Below, one piece after another: positions 1 through 7,956 of a DNA stretch of 64,000 bases; positions within the stretch are counted from its first letter, which is position 1, and every line of letters begins with the position of its first letter. Location of the stretch: assembly GCF_029664245.1 (NCBI RefSeq), contig NZ_JANAIE010000002.1:62001-126000 (forward strand), written 5' to 3'. A program made the position numbers and the translations under genes. The DNA comes from Profundicola chukchiensis. GTDB taxonomy: Bacteria; Bacteroidota; Bacteroidia; Flavobacteriales; Weeksellaceae. The notes beneath the pieces were generated by a model. The model did not search any database, had not been told where the DNA came from, and saw only the letters and a list, made by a program, of their open reading frames with translations.

Positions 1-154
1 AAACAGTAATAGACCAAACTTGATCGGTTGTATTGTTAATTTCACTTGAGGTAGTTGGTTGTGAATTATTAAATCCATGGGAGTCACTCTCAACCGGTTG
101 GGCATTGAAAATAATAGCAATGAATAAAATAAAGTATAGGTAGGTATTTTTCAA
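1..154 (-). CDS. Secreted protein, N-terminal fragment
   Basis: Only the first 51 codons lie in the window. The frame opens with TTG at 154-152, two codons after an in-frame TAA, so TTG is the only usual start. The N-terminus is a clear Sec signal peptide (Lys-Asn-Thr, then a hydrophobic run ending in FNAQ), followed by a Ser/Thr/Asn-rich segment (NNSQPTTSSEINNTT) typical of the start of a surface or periplasmic protein. A -7-like box at 173-180 fits a short leader. Function cannot be told from this fragment. Confidence 0.6.
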   Translation of the reverse strand, partial: MKNTYLYFILFIAIIFNAQPVESDSHGFNNSQPTTSSEINNTTDQVWSITV

Positions 155-172
155 AAGTTAGGATTTATGCTA

Positions 173-180
173 CAAAGATA
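173..180 (-). promoter_or_regulatory. Putative promoter -7 box for the secreted protein
   Basis: On the minus strand this reads TATCTTTG, an exact TAnnTTTG match, 18 nt upstream of the TTG start and just beyond the tsf terminator. No good -33 TTTG is visible at normal spacing. Confidence 0.4.
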
Positions 181-196
181 ATAAAGCATAAATAAA

Positions 197-224
197 AAAA
201 GCTCCTCCCGAGGGAGAAGCTTTA
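197..224 (-). terminator. tsf: Terminator of the rpsB-tsf operon
   Basis: On the minus strand AAAGCTtCTCCC pairs with GGGAGgAGCTTT around a two-base turn and is followed by a run of T. It lies 25 nt past the tsf stop codon. Confidence 0.85.
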
Positions 225-249
225 CGAATTCTATAATTGGAGGTTTATA

Positions 250-1074
250 TTATAAACCTACTCTAGCATAATCTGTGATAGATAAACCTTCTTTAACTTC
301 AGCTAAGTATTCTTTAACTGATTGTTTTTCTCCCATGATATAATCTTGGTGAACTAAAGTATTATCTTTAAAGAATCTTTGAAGTTTACCTTTAACGATA
401 TTGTCTAAAATATTTTCTGGCTTACCTTCTTTTCTTAAAGTTTCTTTAGCGATTTCGCTTTCTTTCTCAATGATTTCTTTATCAACACCATCTTCGTCTA
501 AAGCGATTGGGTTCATAGCAGCAACTTGCATTGACAAGTTTTTAGCTACTTCTTCTCCATTATCTACAGCTTCGCTTAATCCTACTACAGCAGCAATCTT
601 GTTACCATTGTGAATGTAAGAACCAACGAAAGGAGCTTCGATAGATTTGAAATCTACGATACCGATTTTCTCACCGATAACACCTGTTTGCTCAACTAAT
701 TTATCTTCTACTTTCATTCCTTCGAATTCAGAATTTAATAATTCTTCTTTCGTAGAAAAGTCTAATGCGTGATTTGCTAATTTAGTAGCTAAAGCAACGA
801 AATCATCGTTTTTAGCAACGAAATCTGTCTCACATCCAAGAGCTACAATCACTCCTTTTTTGTTCTCAGAACAAGTAGCAGCGATAACAGCACCTTCAGA
901 TGTTTCTCTGTCAGCACGCTTAGCAGCAACTTTTTGTCCTTTCTTTCTAAGGATTTCAATGGCTTTGTCAAAATCTCCCTCAGCTTCAACTAAGGCTTTT
1001 TTACAATCCATCATTCCTGCACCTGTGATGTTTCTTAATTTACCAACCTCTGCAGCTGTTACTTTATATGACAT
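250..1074 (-). CDS. tsf: Elongation factor Ts
   Basis: This is the guanine nucleotide exchange factor that recycles EF-Tu in the cytoplasm. At 274 residues it has the normal length. The N-terminal UBA-like region (VGKLRNITGAGMMDCKKAL) and the TDFVAKND motif, which contacts EF-Tu, are intact. It follows rpsB by 66 nt on the same strand, the usual rpsB-tsf order, and ends in a strong terminator. The ATG start matches the conserved family N-terminus. Nothing about it is unusual. Confidence 0.98.
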   Translation of the reverse strand: MSYKVTAAEVGKLRNITGAGMMDCKKALVEAEGDFDKAIEILRKKGQKVAAKRADRETSEGAVIAATCSENKKGVIVALGCETDFVAKNDDFVALATKLANHALDFSTKEELLNSEFEGMKVEDKLVEQTGVIGEKIGIVDFKSIEAPFVGSYIHNGNKIAAVVGLSEAVDNGEEVAKNLSMQVAAMNPIALDEDGVDKEIIEKESEIAKETLRKEGKPENILDNIVKGKLQRFFKDNTLVHQDYIMGEKQSVKEYLAEVKEGLSITDYARVGL

Positions 1075-1140
1075 TTATTTATTTTTTTTAAGTTTACAAA
1101 AATTTTAAAGATAAGTTTTCACTAAAAAGTGAAGAGAAAT

Positions 1141-1911
1141 TTATTCTTCTTCGTCTTTAGAAGCTTTAGCTGGCTTAGCTGCCTTTTTAGCTGGTTTATC
1201 TTCTTTACCTTTTGATTTCTCTGCTTTTCTAGCAGTTAATCCTTCTCTTACAGCGTCAGTAACTGTTTGCATGATAATCTCGATAGATTTTGTAGCATCG
1301 TCGTTTGCTGGGATTGGGAAATCAACTTCTCTAGGATCAGAGTTTGTATCTACAATTGCAAAAACAGGAATGTTTAATTTCTTTGCTTCTTTAACTGCGA
1401 TTGATTCGTTTACGATATCAACAACGAATAAAGCCGAAGGCAATCTCGTCATATCAGAGATAGAACCTAAATCTTTTTCTAATTTAGCTCTCTGACGATC
1501 AACTTGTAATCTCTCTTTTTTAGATAAACTGTTGAAAGTACCATCTTTCTTCATTTTATCGATAGAGTTCATTTTCTTAACTGCTTTACGAATGGTAACA
1601 AAGTTAGTTAACATTCCACCAGGCCAACGCTCAGTGATGTAAGGCATGTTAACATCTCCAGCATATTTTGCTACGATGTCTTTAGCTTGTTTCTTAGTAG
1701 CAACGAATAAAATCTTTCTACCAGAAGCAGCCATTTTCTCCATTGCATTAGAAGCATCTTCTAATTTAACTGCAGTTTTGTGTAAGTCGATGATGTGGAT
1801 TCCATTTTTCTCCATGAAAATGTAAGGAGCCATGTTTGGATTCCATTTACGCGTAAGGTGACCGAAATGTACACCTGCGTCTAACAATTCTTTAACGCTT
1901 TTTTTTGCCAT
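1141..1911 (-). CDS. rpsB: 30S ribosomal protein S2
   Basis: Small-subunit protein S2, 256 residues. The family signatures are present: the start KELLDAGVHFGH, WNPNMAPYIF, the MPYITERWPGGMLTN region and DTNSDPREVDFPIPANDDA. The C-terminus carries a Lys/Ala/Pro-rich tail (KPAKKAAKPAK) longer than in E. coli S2, common in Bacteroidota. It is first in an operon with tsf. The 140 nt before it may hold a leader, but I saw no recognisable r-protein binding structure and no TAnnTTTG box there. Confidence 0.98.
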   Translation of the reverse strand: MAKKSVKELLDAGVHFGHLTRKWNPNMAPYIFMEKNGIHIIDLHKTAVKLEDASNAMEKMAASGRKILFVATKKQAKDIVAKYAGDVNMPYITERWPGGMLTNFVTIRKAVKKMNSIDKMKKDGTFNSLSKKERLQVDRQRAKLEKDLGSISDMTRLPSALFVVDIVNESIAVKEAKKLNIPVFAIVDTNSDPREVDFPIPANDDATKSIEIIMQTVTDAVREGLTARKAEKSKGKEDKPAKKAAKPAKASKDEEE

Positions 1912-2045
1912 TTTGTTGTTTTAAAATTAGTTTACTTTCCGCTCAATAGCAATCAATCATTTGGTGGTCAACCTATATAAATTTGGTCTCGCCCAAAAAA
2001 TTTGGATGCTAAACTAACCGGCTATTTGTTTTACTATTATTATTG

Positions 2046-2075
2046 AAAAAAGTTCGCCCAAAATGAATTGGGCAA
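2046..2075 (-). terminator. rpsI: Terminator of the rplM-rpsI operon
   Basis: On the minus strand GCCCAA and TTGGGC form the stem around ttcatt, followed after a few bases by a T-run. It sits about 45 nt after the rpsI stop. Confidence 0.7.
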
Positions 2076-2121
2076 ACTGTATATTGTTGAATGAGTTTCT
2101 GATTCGAACAAGCGAAATATA

Positions 2122-2508
2122 TTAACGCTTCGAGAATTGGAACTTCTTACGTGCTTTCTTCTGCCCGTATTTCTTACGCTCAACCATTCTTGGATCACGA
2201 GTCAATAAACCTTCTGGTTTAAGAACACCTCTGAACTCTTGGTTGATGTCACACAATGCTCTAGAGATAGCTAAACGAATAGCTTCTGCTTGACCAGTGT
2301 TTCCACCTCCGTGAACTTTTACACTAATATCATACTGACCTAGTGTTTCAGTTAACAAGAAAGGTTGTTGAACTTTGTATTTTAATACTTCTGTAGAAAA
2401 GTAAGTATCCAAATCGCGGCCGTTGATATTGAAATCGCCTTTTCCTTCCTCTACGTAAGCTCTAGCGATAGCTTTTTTTCTACGACCTATTTTGTGAATA
2501 GTTGCCAT
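2122..2508 (-). CDS. rpsI: 30S ribosomal protein S9
   Basis: Small-subunit protein S9, 128 residues, the standard length. It shows the family features GRRKKAIARAYV near the start, GGGNTGQAEAIRLAISRAL in the middle, and the basic C-terminus (KKARKKFQFSKR) whose last Lys-Arg reaches the ribosomal P site. It follows rplM by three bases, the universal L13-S9 pair, and so is translationally linked to it. Confidence 0.98.
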   Translation of the reverse strand: MATIHKIGRRKKAIARAYVEEGKGDFNINGRDLDTYFSTEVLKYKVQQPFLLTETLGQYDISVKVHGGGNTGQAEAIRLAISRALCDINQEFRGVLKPEGLLTRDPRMVERKKYGQKKARKKFQFSKR

Positions 2509-2511
2509 ATA

Positions 2512-2967
2512 TTATTTGAATTCGTTTAAATCTATTTTAGTAGGTTTTTGTGCCGACTGATCGTGCTCCTCTCCTACATAAACTTTCATGTTTTTGTAAA
2601 TCTTTCTACCCAATTTATTTTTTGGCAACATACCTTTGATGGCACTTTCTACCAAACGAGTAGCATCTTTCTTGAATAACTGAGTAGCAGTTTCTGATCT
2701 CTGACCTCCTGGATATCCAGAAAACCTTTGATAAACTTTATCTTCCCACTTATTACCAGTAAGATTAATTTTCTCAGCATTCACAATCACAACATAATCC
2801 CCGCAATCTGCATGAGGAGTAAAGTTTGGTTTGTGCTTACCGCGAAGCATTTTAGCAACTTTAGAAGCTAAACGCCCAAGATTTTGACCATCTGCATCAA
2901 CCAATAACCATTGCTTATCCGCATTAGCTTGGTTTACTGAAACTGTTTTATAACTAAGTGTATCCAC
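2512..2967 (-). CDS. rplM: 50S ribosomal protein L13
   Basis: Large-subunit assembly protein L13, 151 residues. Recognised by VDADGQNLGRLASKVAKMLRGKHKP, HADCGDYVVIVNAEKI and GMLPKNKLGRK. The start codon is GTG (GTG GAT ACA), matching the flavobacterial N-terminus VDTLSYKT; no in-frame ATG fits better. It heads the rplM-rpsI operon and has one of the clearest promoters in the window, about 47 nt upstream. Confidence 0.97.
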   Translation of the reverse strand: MDTLSYKTVSVNQANADKQWLLVDADGQNLGRLASKVAKMLRGKHKPNFTPHADCGDYVVIVNAEKINLTGNKWEDKVYQRFSGYPGGQRSETATQLFKKDATRLVESAIKGMLPKNKLGRKIYKNMKVYVGEEHDQSAQKPTKIDLNEFK

Positions 2968-3013
2968 TGAACTGATTTTAAATATATTAATCTTCCGTAA
3001 TAAAATCGGGGTG

Positions 3014-3044
3014 CAAATTTATAAAAATGTTTTAAGTTACCAAA
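3014..3044 (-). promoter_or_regulatory. rplM: rplM-rpsI promoter (-7 TAAATTTG, -33 TTTG)
   Basis: The minus strand has TAAATTTG at 3021-3014 and TTTG at 3044-3041, separated by 19 nt, which matches the Bacteroidota housekeeping promoter. Transcription would start near 3007, giving a leader of about 40 nt. Confidence 0.75.
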
Positions 3045-3057
3045 ATGTTTTTTGGTA
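3038..3057. promoter_or_regulatory. Perfect dyad over the rplM -33 box
   Basis: TACCAAAA and TTTTGGTA form an 8-bp perfect inverted repeat around TGTT. The left arm contains the -33 TTTTG of the rplM promoter. It could be an operator, or a weak hairpin at the end of the upstream gene; no T-run follows it. Confidence 0.35.
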
Positions 3058-3110
3058 TTTAATCACTTTTTATTAATCCTCAGATTTTAAGACTGCAAAG
3101 ATATATTTTA

Positions 3111-4082
3111 TTATTCAAATACCATCCTATTTTTAAACTTTTCTAAGTCTTCGGACGAAATATATTTACATTTCTCTAAATCTGCTAGTTTTTTAAAGCC
3201 TCCTATGAATTCTTTATACTTAATTATATTCTCTGCATCAGCCGTATCCCAACCCAAAGCTTCCCAATCACTGACCGACATTTTATTAGGATTTAAACTA
3301 GTTGTACTCAACTTAGATTCCTCTTTACTTTCAACTTCAAAGGAAGGAGAATTAGTAATTCTAACATAATCTTTAATCCGATTAAACATATACTCATTAA
3401 TCACAAAACAAGCTTTTATTTGCTCTAAGGTTTCAAAACGCTTACCTGGGAGTGAGTTTTTGTAGTTGAAAATAACAGGAACTTGGTTTTCACTAAAACC
3501 TAATTCCATCCATCCCTTAGCATCTAATTCATTAGGATCAAATGCTTTCATTTTGGAGTAGGACTTTTTAGTCTCATACTTATTCTCGTATTTAGCTTGA
3601 CTTGGTTTCCTAACTAAAGTCGCTGCATAAGGTTTAATATCAATATAAGACTCAAGCCTATCCATCATATAATCCGACATTACATAAGCCGCGAAAAACT
3701 CCTCCACACTACTAAAATTTCCTCCTAAACTATTTCTATACCTAATTAAAGACTCCGCTTGTTTTAAACTAAAACCTAATTCCTCGAAGCCTTTAGCATC
3801 TAAAGCATTTGGATTAAACCTTTTTAGTTCAGCTTTTTGAAACTCGGCATTTTGAGCCCCAGTTTCTTCTTCTTGTTTTAATAATAAAGCTTCTTCTGTT
3901 GGTGTAAAACTTAAGTTTTGAGTAGTTTTATTCTGTCCAAATGGATAAAACTGTATAATTAGTTCTGCCATTACTACCAAGAAAATTAAAATAAAAAACC
4001 CACTCCGTTGACGCTTGGTCATGCCGAAGTGGGAAAAAAAATAGTCCTTAAGACTATTGCTATTTCTTCTTGACTTTTTCAT
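3111..4082 (-). CDS. Membrane-anchored helix-hairpin-helix protein, three repeats
   Basis: A 323-residue protein with a basic N-terminus, one membrane helix at about residues 28-46 and three related 60-residue units at about 87-147, 178-240 and 262-320. Each starts with a variant of (N/D)PN.(L/M) and carries LG......I..YK...GG/PG.....E, the ComEA-like helix-hairpin-helix pattern seen in DNA-binding and protein-interaction modules. Its start overlaps the end of the symporter gene upstream by 23 nt, so the two are probably co-transcribed. Competence-type DNA binding is possible but not shown; a role in the cytoplasm or periplasm depends on the topology of the single helix. Confidence 0.8.
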   Translation of the reverse strand: MKKSRRNSNSLKDYFFSHFGMTKRQRSGFFILIFLVVMAELIIQFYPFGQNKTTQNLSFTPTEEALLLKQEEETGAQNAEFQKAELKRFNPNALDAKGFEELGFSLKQAESLIRYRNSLGGNFSSVEEFFAAYVMSDYMMDRLESYIDIKPYAATLVRKPSQAKYENKYETKKSYSKMKAFDPNELDAKGWMELGFSENQVPVIFNYKNSLPGKRFETLEQIKACFVINEYMFNRIKDYVRITNSPSFEVESKEESKLSTTSLNPNKMSVSDWEALGWDTADAENIIKYKEFIGGFKKLADLEKCKYISSEDLEKFKNRMVFE

Positions 4083-6159
4083 TTTTAAACAAAGTTCCAG
4101 CCTTTAGATTTTTCATGTAATCATTTAAATCAGCTTTAACTTCATTAGACATTATATACAATCCAATAATGTTAGGGAAAGCCATTAATAAAATCATCAT
4201 ATCAGAAAAATCTAATACAGCACCTAAACTAATCGATGCTCCGATTACCACAAACACCAGGAATAAGCCTTTATAAATCAATTCAGATTTAAGACTCTTT
4301 CCGAATAAGTAAGTCCAAGCGCGCATTCCGTAGTATGACCAAGAAATCATAGTAGAAATCGCGAATAAGAATACCGCAAATGCCAAAACATAAGGGAACC
4401 ATGAAATCACAGAACCGAACGCATCTGAAGTTAATTGCGCTCCTGCTAAACCTTCAACTTCGTGCATTCCAGTGAAGATTAATACTAAAGAAGTCAATGT
4501 ACAAATCACAACTGTATCAATAAAAGGCTCTAATAAGGCAACAAAACCTTCACTTGGTGGGTGACTTGTTTTAGCAGCTGAGTGAGCAATAGCTGCCGAA
4601 CCAACACCCGCCTCATTAGAGAATGCTGCTCTTTGGAATCCAACAATTAAAACGCCTATTACTCCACCTTTTAATGCCGATGGATTAAATGCACCATCAA
4701 CAATAGCTTGGAATGCCAAGCCAATATTTTGAAAGTTCATTCCAATAACAACTAAACAAGCAATTACATATACTGTTGCCATAAATGGAACCACTTTCTC
4801 CGTTACACGAGCAATACTTTTAATTCCTCCGATAATTACAGCACCAACTAAAATAGCTGTAATCACACCAAACCAAAAACCATGGCCTTGGAAAGTTTCT
4901 ATTTGTCCGGCTAGCTGCTCAAAAGCTTGATTGGCCTGGAACATATTTCCACCTCCAAAAGATCCTCCTACAGTTAGAATAGCAAATATTACTGCTAAAA
5001 CTTTCCCGAAACCTTTCATCCCTCTCTTTTCTAAACCTTCGCTTAGATAATTCATAGGTCCCCCGAAAATTCTTCCATCTTCGTGTAGTTGTCTATATTT
5101 TACACCCAAGGTACATTCAACAAACTTGGTTGACATACCTAAGAATCCAGCGACAATTAACCAGAAAGTTGCTCCTGCTCCACCTAATGAAACCGCTACA
5201 GCAACACCCGCAATATTTCCTAAACCTACTGTTCCAGATACCGCAGTTGCCAAAGCCTGAAAGTGAGTCACTCTACCTGGCGCATTAGGATCATCATACT
5301 TACCTCTTGCTAAATCAATTGCGTGTTTAAACCCACGAATATTGATAAACCCCATTCTAAACGTAAAGAATATAGCTGCAATAACTAACCAAACTACAAT
5401 AAATGGAATATTCTTGGTTTGAGTACTTCCGTTAGGATGTTTTAAAGCTTGAGGCTTATCATACTCAACTGCTGCAAGGTAAAATGCACCTTGCTCGATA
5501 ACATGAGCCTTGTTCTCAGAATCATAAATAACTCCACCCTCTTTTACTAAATATTTTAATTTACCATTAACGGTAGAGGTAATCTGTTGTACTTCACCCA
5601 ATTTATTTTCAATTTCGGCGATAACTTGACCTTCATTCACATGAGCTCCTTCTTCTAAAAGCCATTTCTTTAATACAAATCTATCTTCAATATCAGAAGT
5701 CCAGTTGGGGATAGGTACTAGTTTTTGATCAGCATAAACCACTGGATCATAAATTCCTAGCCAAGAAAAAACGTCAAAAAACATGACACCAGAAACTTTA
5801 TCAACTAATGGAACAAAGAATCCATTAAACTTTTCTGTGATACTCGTAGCAGGAATGTAAATTTCCTTAGTTAATTCTTTTCCCGTAGCATCCTTAACTC
5901 TTACTGTTTTTCTAACTCCCTCTGTCAACCCTACTGATCTATTAGAAAGCGTATCGGTAGTTTCCTTTGGCCAATAATAAACGTAAGGCTCTGTACCGCC
6001 AAATACATTTAATCTAATTTCAGCATCATTAATTAAATCACTTGGATTAATTACCTCCGAAGTCATTCTAAACTCATCTGAACCAGTGCTTAACTGATCT
6101 GGTTCCTGAGCGAAAACCAAAGACGATATAAAAAAGAAAAATATAATAATTCGAGTCAT
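4060..6159 (-). CDS. Alanine/sodium symporter (AGCS) with SprB-like and lipoyl-like N-terminal domains
   Basis: The C-terminal 450 residues are a sodium:amino acid symporter of the AGCS family: RGKYDDPNAPGRVTHFQALATA, GTVGLGNIAGVAVA, FVECTLGVKYR and NEAGVGSAAIAHSAAKT are all there. At 699 residues it is about 200 longer than usual. The extra N-terminus has a signal peptide (1-17), a SprB-repeat-like stretch (about 46-95, with GGTEPYVYYW) and a biotinyl/lipoyl-like barrel (about 160-226: WLLEEGAHVNEGQVIAEIE ... VKEGG). The lysine normally modified sits one position off (EIENKLG instead of EIETDKA), so modification is doubtful. The barrel is inserted before the first well-conserved AGCS helix. 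It may sense or bind something in the periplasm, but topology is uncertain. Confidence 0.85.
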   Translation of the reverse strand: MTRIIIFFFFISSLVFAQEPDQLSTGSDEFRMTSEVINPSDLINDAEIRLNVFGGTEPYVYYWPKETTDTLSNRSVGLTEGVRKTVRVKDATGKELTKEIYIPATSITEKFNGFFVPLVDKVSGVMFFDVFSWLGIYDPVVYADQKLVPIPNWTSDIEDRFVLKKWLLEEGAHVNEGQVIAEIENKLGEVQQITSTVNGKLKYLVKEGGVIYDSENKAHVIEQGAFYLAAVEYDKPQALKHPNGSTQTKNIPFIVVWLVIAAIFFTFRMGFINIRGFKHAIDLARGKYDDPNAPGRVTHFQALATAVSGTVGLGNIAGVAVAVSLGGAGATFWLIVAGFLGMSTKFVECTLGVKYRQLHEDGRIFGGPMNYLSEGLEKRGMKGFGKVLAVIFAILTVGGSFGGGNMFQANQAFEQLAGQIETFQGHGFWFGVITAILVGAVIIGGIKSIARVTEKVVPFMATVYVIACLVVIGMNFQNIGLAFQAIVDGAFNPSALKGGVIGVLIVGFQRAAFSNEAGVGSAAIAHSAAKTSHPPSEGFVALLEPFIDTVVICTLTSLVLIFTGMHEVEGLAGAQLTSDAFGSVISWFPYVLAFAVFLFAISTMISWSYYGMRAWTYLFGKSLKSELIYKGLFLVFVVIGASISLGAVLDFSDMMILLMAFPNIIGLYIMSNEVKADLNDYMKNLKAGTLFKNEKVKKK

Positions 6160-6215
6160 GGATTGTGTTTAGAATTAAAAATCTAACACAATAATAGCGA
6201 TTTCTTAATAAAATT

Positions 6216-6223
6216 CAAATATA
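6216..6223 (-). promoter_or_regulatory. Putative -7 box of the symporter gene
   Basis: Minus strand TATATTTG, an exact TAnnTTTG match, 57 nt upstream of the start codon. A 20-bp dyad lies immediately upstream (6226-6245); no clear -33 box. Confidence 0.4.
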
Positions 6224-6225
6224 AT

Positions 6226-6245
6226 GTTCAAACCGTCAGTTGAAC
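6226..6245. promoter_or_regulatory. Inverted repeat between the -7 and -33 positions of the symporter gene
   Basis: GTTCAA and TTGAAC flank eight bases, placed just upstream of the putative -7 box. The position suits a repressor or activator site; no regulator is identified. Confidence 0.3.
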
Positions 6246-6403
6246 CCCCCTATGTTTAATGAGTATATAGATTTGATAATCAACTCGTTTAGATGCATTT
6301 TAGAGCTTGTATATTTAACATAGGTATTACAAAGGAAAGCTCAATTTATGGCAAGATTCTTTAACTTTTCAGCTAAATCTGATAGGTTTTGAATGAGAAA
6401 TTC

Positions 6404-6625
6404 TTATAAATCAAAAACAGATTTTCTTTTTACTACTAAACCATCTTTCACCCATAAGAAAAACGCCAATACTAAGTAAAAAACAAAGGTTACTCCGAGC
6501 GTGGCAAAAGATAAGTAAATAAACAACAAACGTAGTTTAGAAGCTCGTAATCCGAACTTGTCCGAGATACGAGAAATCACCTCGAATCCGTTTCCCTCCA
6601 TAGTTGTTCGCAATTTATCTAACAT
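6404..6625 (-). CDS. PspC-domain small membrane protein
   Basis: A 73-residue protein starting at the second in-frame ATG (MLDKLRTTMEGN). It shows the PspC pattern: ISDKFGLRASKLRLLFIYLSF followed by a hydrophobic helix (about 35-55) and a charged tail. PspC domains occur in phage-shock and envelope-stress proteins; here a single short copy stands alone. The longer reading from 6646 adds seven residues inside the preceding gene and is less likely. It overlaps the end of the DUF2851 gene by 11 nt, suggesting translational coupling. Confidence 0.8.
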   Translation of the reverse strand: MLDKLRTTMEGNGFEVISRISDKFGLRASKLRLLFIYLSFATLGVTFVFYLVLAFFLWVKDGLVVKRKSVFDL

Positions 6626-7880
6626 GATGAATGATTTTATTTCCAATTCTGCAATTTAAGCATTTTTTAGAATCACAGTAGTGTTTTTTCAATTCCAAAT
6701 AAGCTTGACTATCTAAAGCATCTTTAATATTCGCGCCAATTTGCTTAAAGCTTTTAATAATAGAATTGTTTTCAGGTTTAATTTCTCTTACTATATCCAA
6801 TAAATCCTCGATATTATCGGCTCCATATTTCTTAGCATATAAATACTTAATAGGCACAACGGCATTCAAAATAATGAGTTGAATTCTTTGTTGTGTCAAA
6901 CACTTTTCAGTATTGGTTTTAGCTAGATTACCAAAAGTATAATGCGTATTCCAATAAGTGGAAGCTTTTACCTTTTGAAAAATATCATTCAATTGATTTA
7001 AACTTTTAGCTCCCATTATTTTTGAGAATAAATTAACCTCATCGGCATACAAACTCGACAATTGCGAAATTCTAATCGTGGGAAAGTTAGGCGGTCTTAA
7101 TCGCAATAATTTAAAATGATGATTTTCTAATGCTTTTAAATTGTATTTATGTTTAAGGAATTGATATTCATTTGAAAGCATTTGATGGTATTCATCGGTG
7201 GGTTCATTCAAATATCCCGCTTGACCGAATAAAAATGCTTCCATATTTTCAGCTTTACGATTGATTTCTTGTAGGTTTTTAAATGGGAAAGATTTAGCTA
7301 ACATTTCAAAAGCATCAGCATTTACTTTTAAACCAAAAACATAAGCAATTCGTTCAAACATCAGAGCTTCCCAATCACCATTTAAGCGCTCGAGGCGTTG
7401 CTCTAACATACGTGATCTCTCCTCTAATCTTTGAATATACAAAGCCTCTAAAAAGCTAGATTTAGTAAATCCATCTACCGTATGGAAAAGATTTTCGCAG
7501 GGAATAAATTGAGTTGTTTGCTGAAGGTTTTTATAGTTTTCGAAAAGACTCAATGGGATTTTCTGATTCAATTCTACCAGCGGACAGTCATGTGGCATTG
7601 CATCAGTATCGTGGTGATAAACCACGTGTAAAATTAAATTTTCATAATTAGGATCATGATCATGACCATGGAGATGCCAATCAGATGTTTTGACATGAAT
7701 TTCTACATTTCCATGCCATGATATATTACCAATTTTAAGACTAGCATTCAAAAAATCTGGACCAGCATTAACATTTCTAAGACCTGGCTTTTCAACAAAG
7801 ACCTCTTCACCATCCCATGTAAACAAAGGATTATCGAACAGTTTAAACTGCCAAATATAATATAGGAAGTCCTCAGTCAA
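6615..7880 (-). CDS. DUF2851 family protein
   Basis: A 421-residue protein of the DUF2851 family, known mainly from Bacteroidota and without assigned function. Family marks are the N-terminus EDFLYYIWQFKLFD, GLRNVNAGPDFLNASLKI, WHGNVEIHVKTSDWHLHGHDHD and the C-terminal cysteines (CDSKKCLNCRIGN), which may bind metal. The start codon is TTG, since no ATG or GTG precedes the conserved N-terminus. That TTG lies in the 3' arm of an 8-bp perfect hairpin (7875-7896). The histidine-rich H-G-H-D-H-D segment suggests a metal site, but no enzyme activity can be assigned. Confidence 0.88.
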   Translation of the reverse strand: MTEDFLYYIWQFKLFDNPLFTWDGEEVFVEKPGLRNVNAGPDFLNASLKIGNISWHGNVEIHVKTSDWHLHGHDHDPNYENLILHVVYHHDTDAMPHDCPLVELNQKIPLSLFENYKNLQQTTQFIPCENLFHTVDGFTKSSFLEALYIQRLEERSRMLEQRLERLNGDWEALMFERIAYVFGLKVNADAFEMLAKSFPFKNLQEINRKAENMEAFLFGQAGYLNEPTDEYHQMLSNEYQFLKHKYNLKALENHHFKLLRLRPPNFPTIRISQLSSLYADEVNLFSKIMGAKSLNQLNDIFQKVKASTYWNTHYTFGNLAKTNTEKCLTQQRIQLIILNAVVPIKYLYAKKYGADNIEDLLDIVREIKPENNSIIKSFKQIGANIKDALDSQAYLELKKHYCDSKKCLNCRIGNKIIHHVR

Positions 7881-7896
7881 AAGTCTCGTTTTGACT
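7875..7896 (-). promoter_or_regulatory. Hairpin that covers the TTG start of the DUF2851 gene
   Basis: On the minus strand AGTCAAAA, six bases, then TTTTGACT. The start codon TTG (7880-7878) is inside the second arm, so folding of the mRNA would hide it. Confidence 0.4.
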
Positions 7897-7956
7897 AAGT
7901 TATAAAAAGAAAATTATTTAATCTTAAAAATTATTCAGATTTGAACCTAGAACTAA

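Noticed and set aside
163-226. tRNA or other RNA gene at the AT-rich left edge
   Set aside because: Only the tsf terminator and a promoter-like box are present; no cloverleaf.
5482-5680. Lipoylated or biotinylated lysine in the symporter barrel
   Set aside because: The Lys is displaced by one from the modification position, so the domain is called lipoyl-like only.
6334-6400. Short open frame on minus reading LIQNLSDLAEKLKNLAIN after the PspC gene
   Set aside because: Looks protein-like but is only about 20 codons between stops with no start; too short to claim a remnant.
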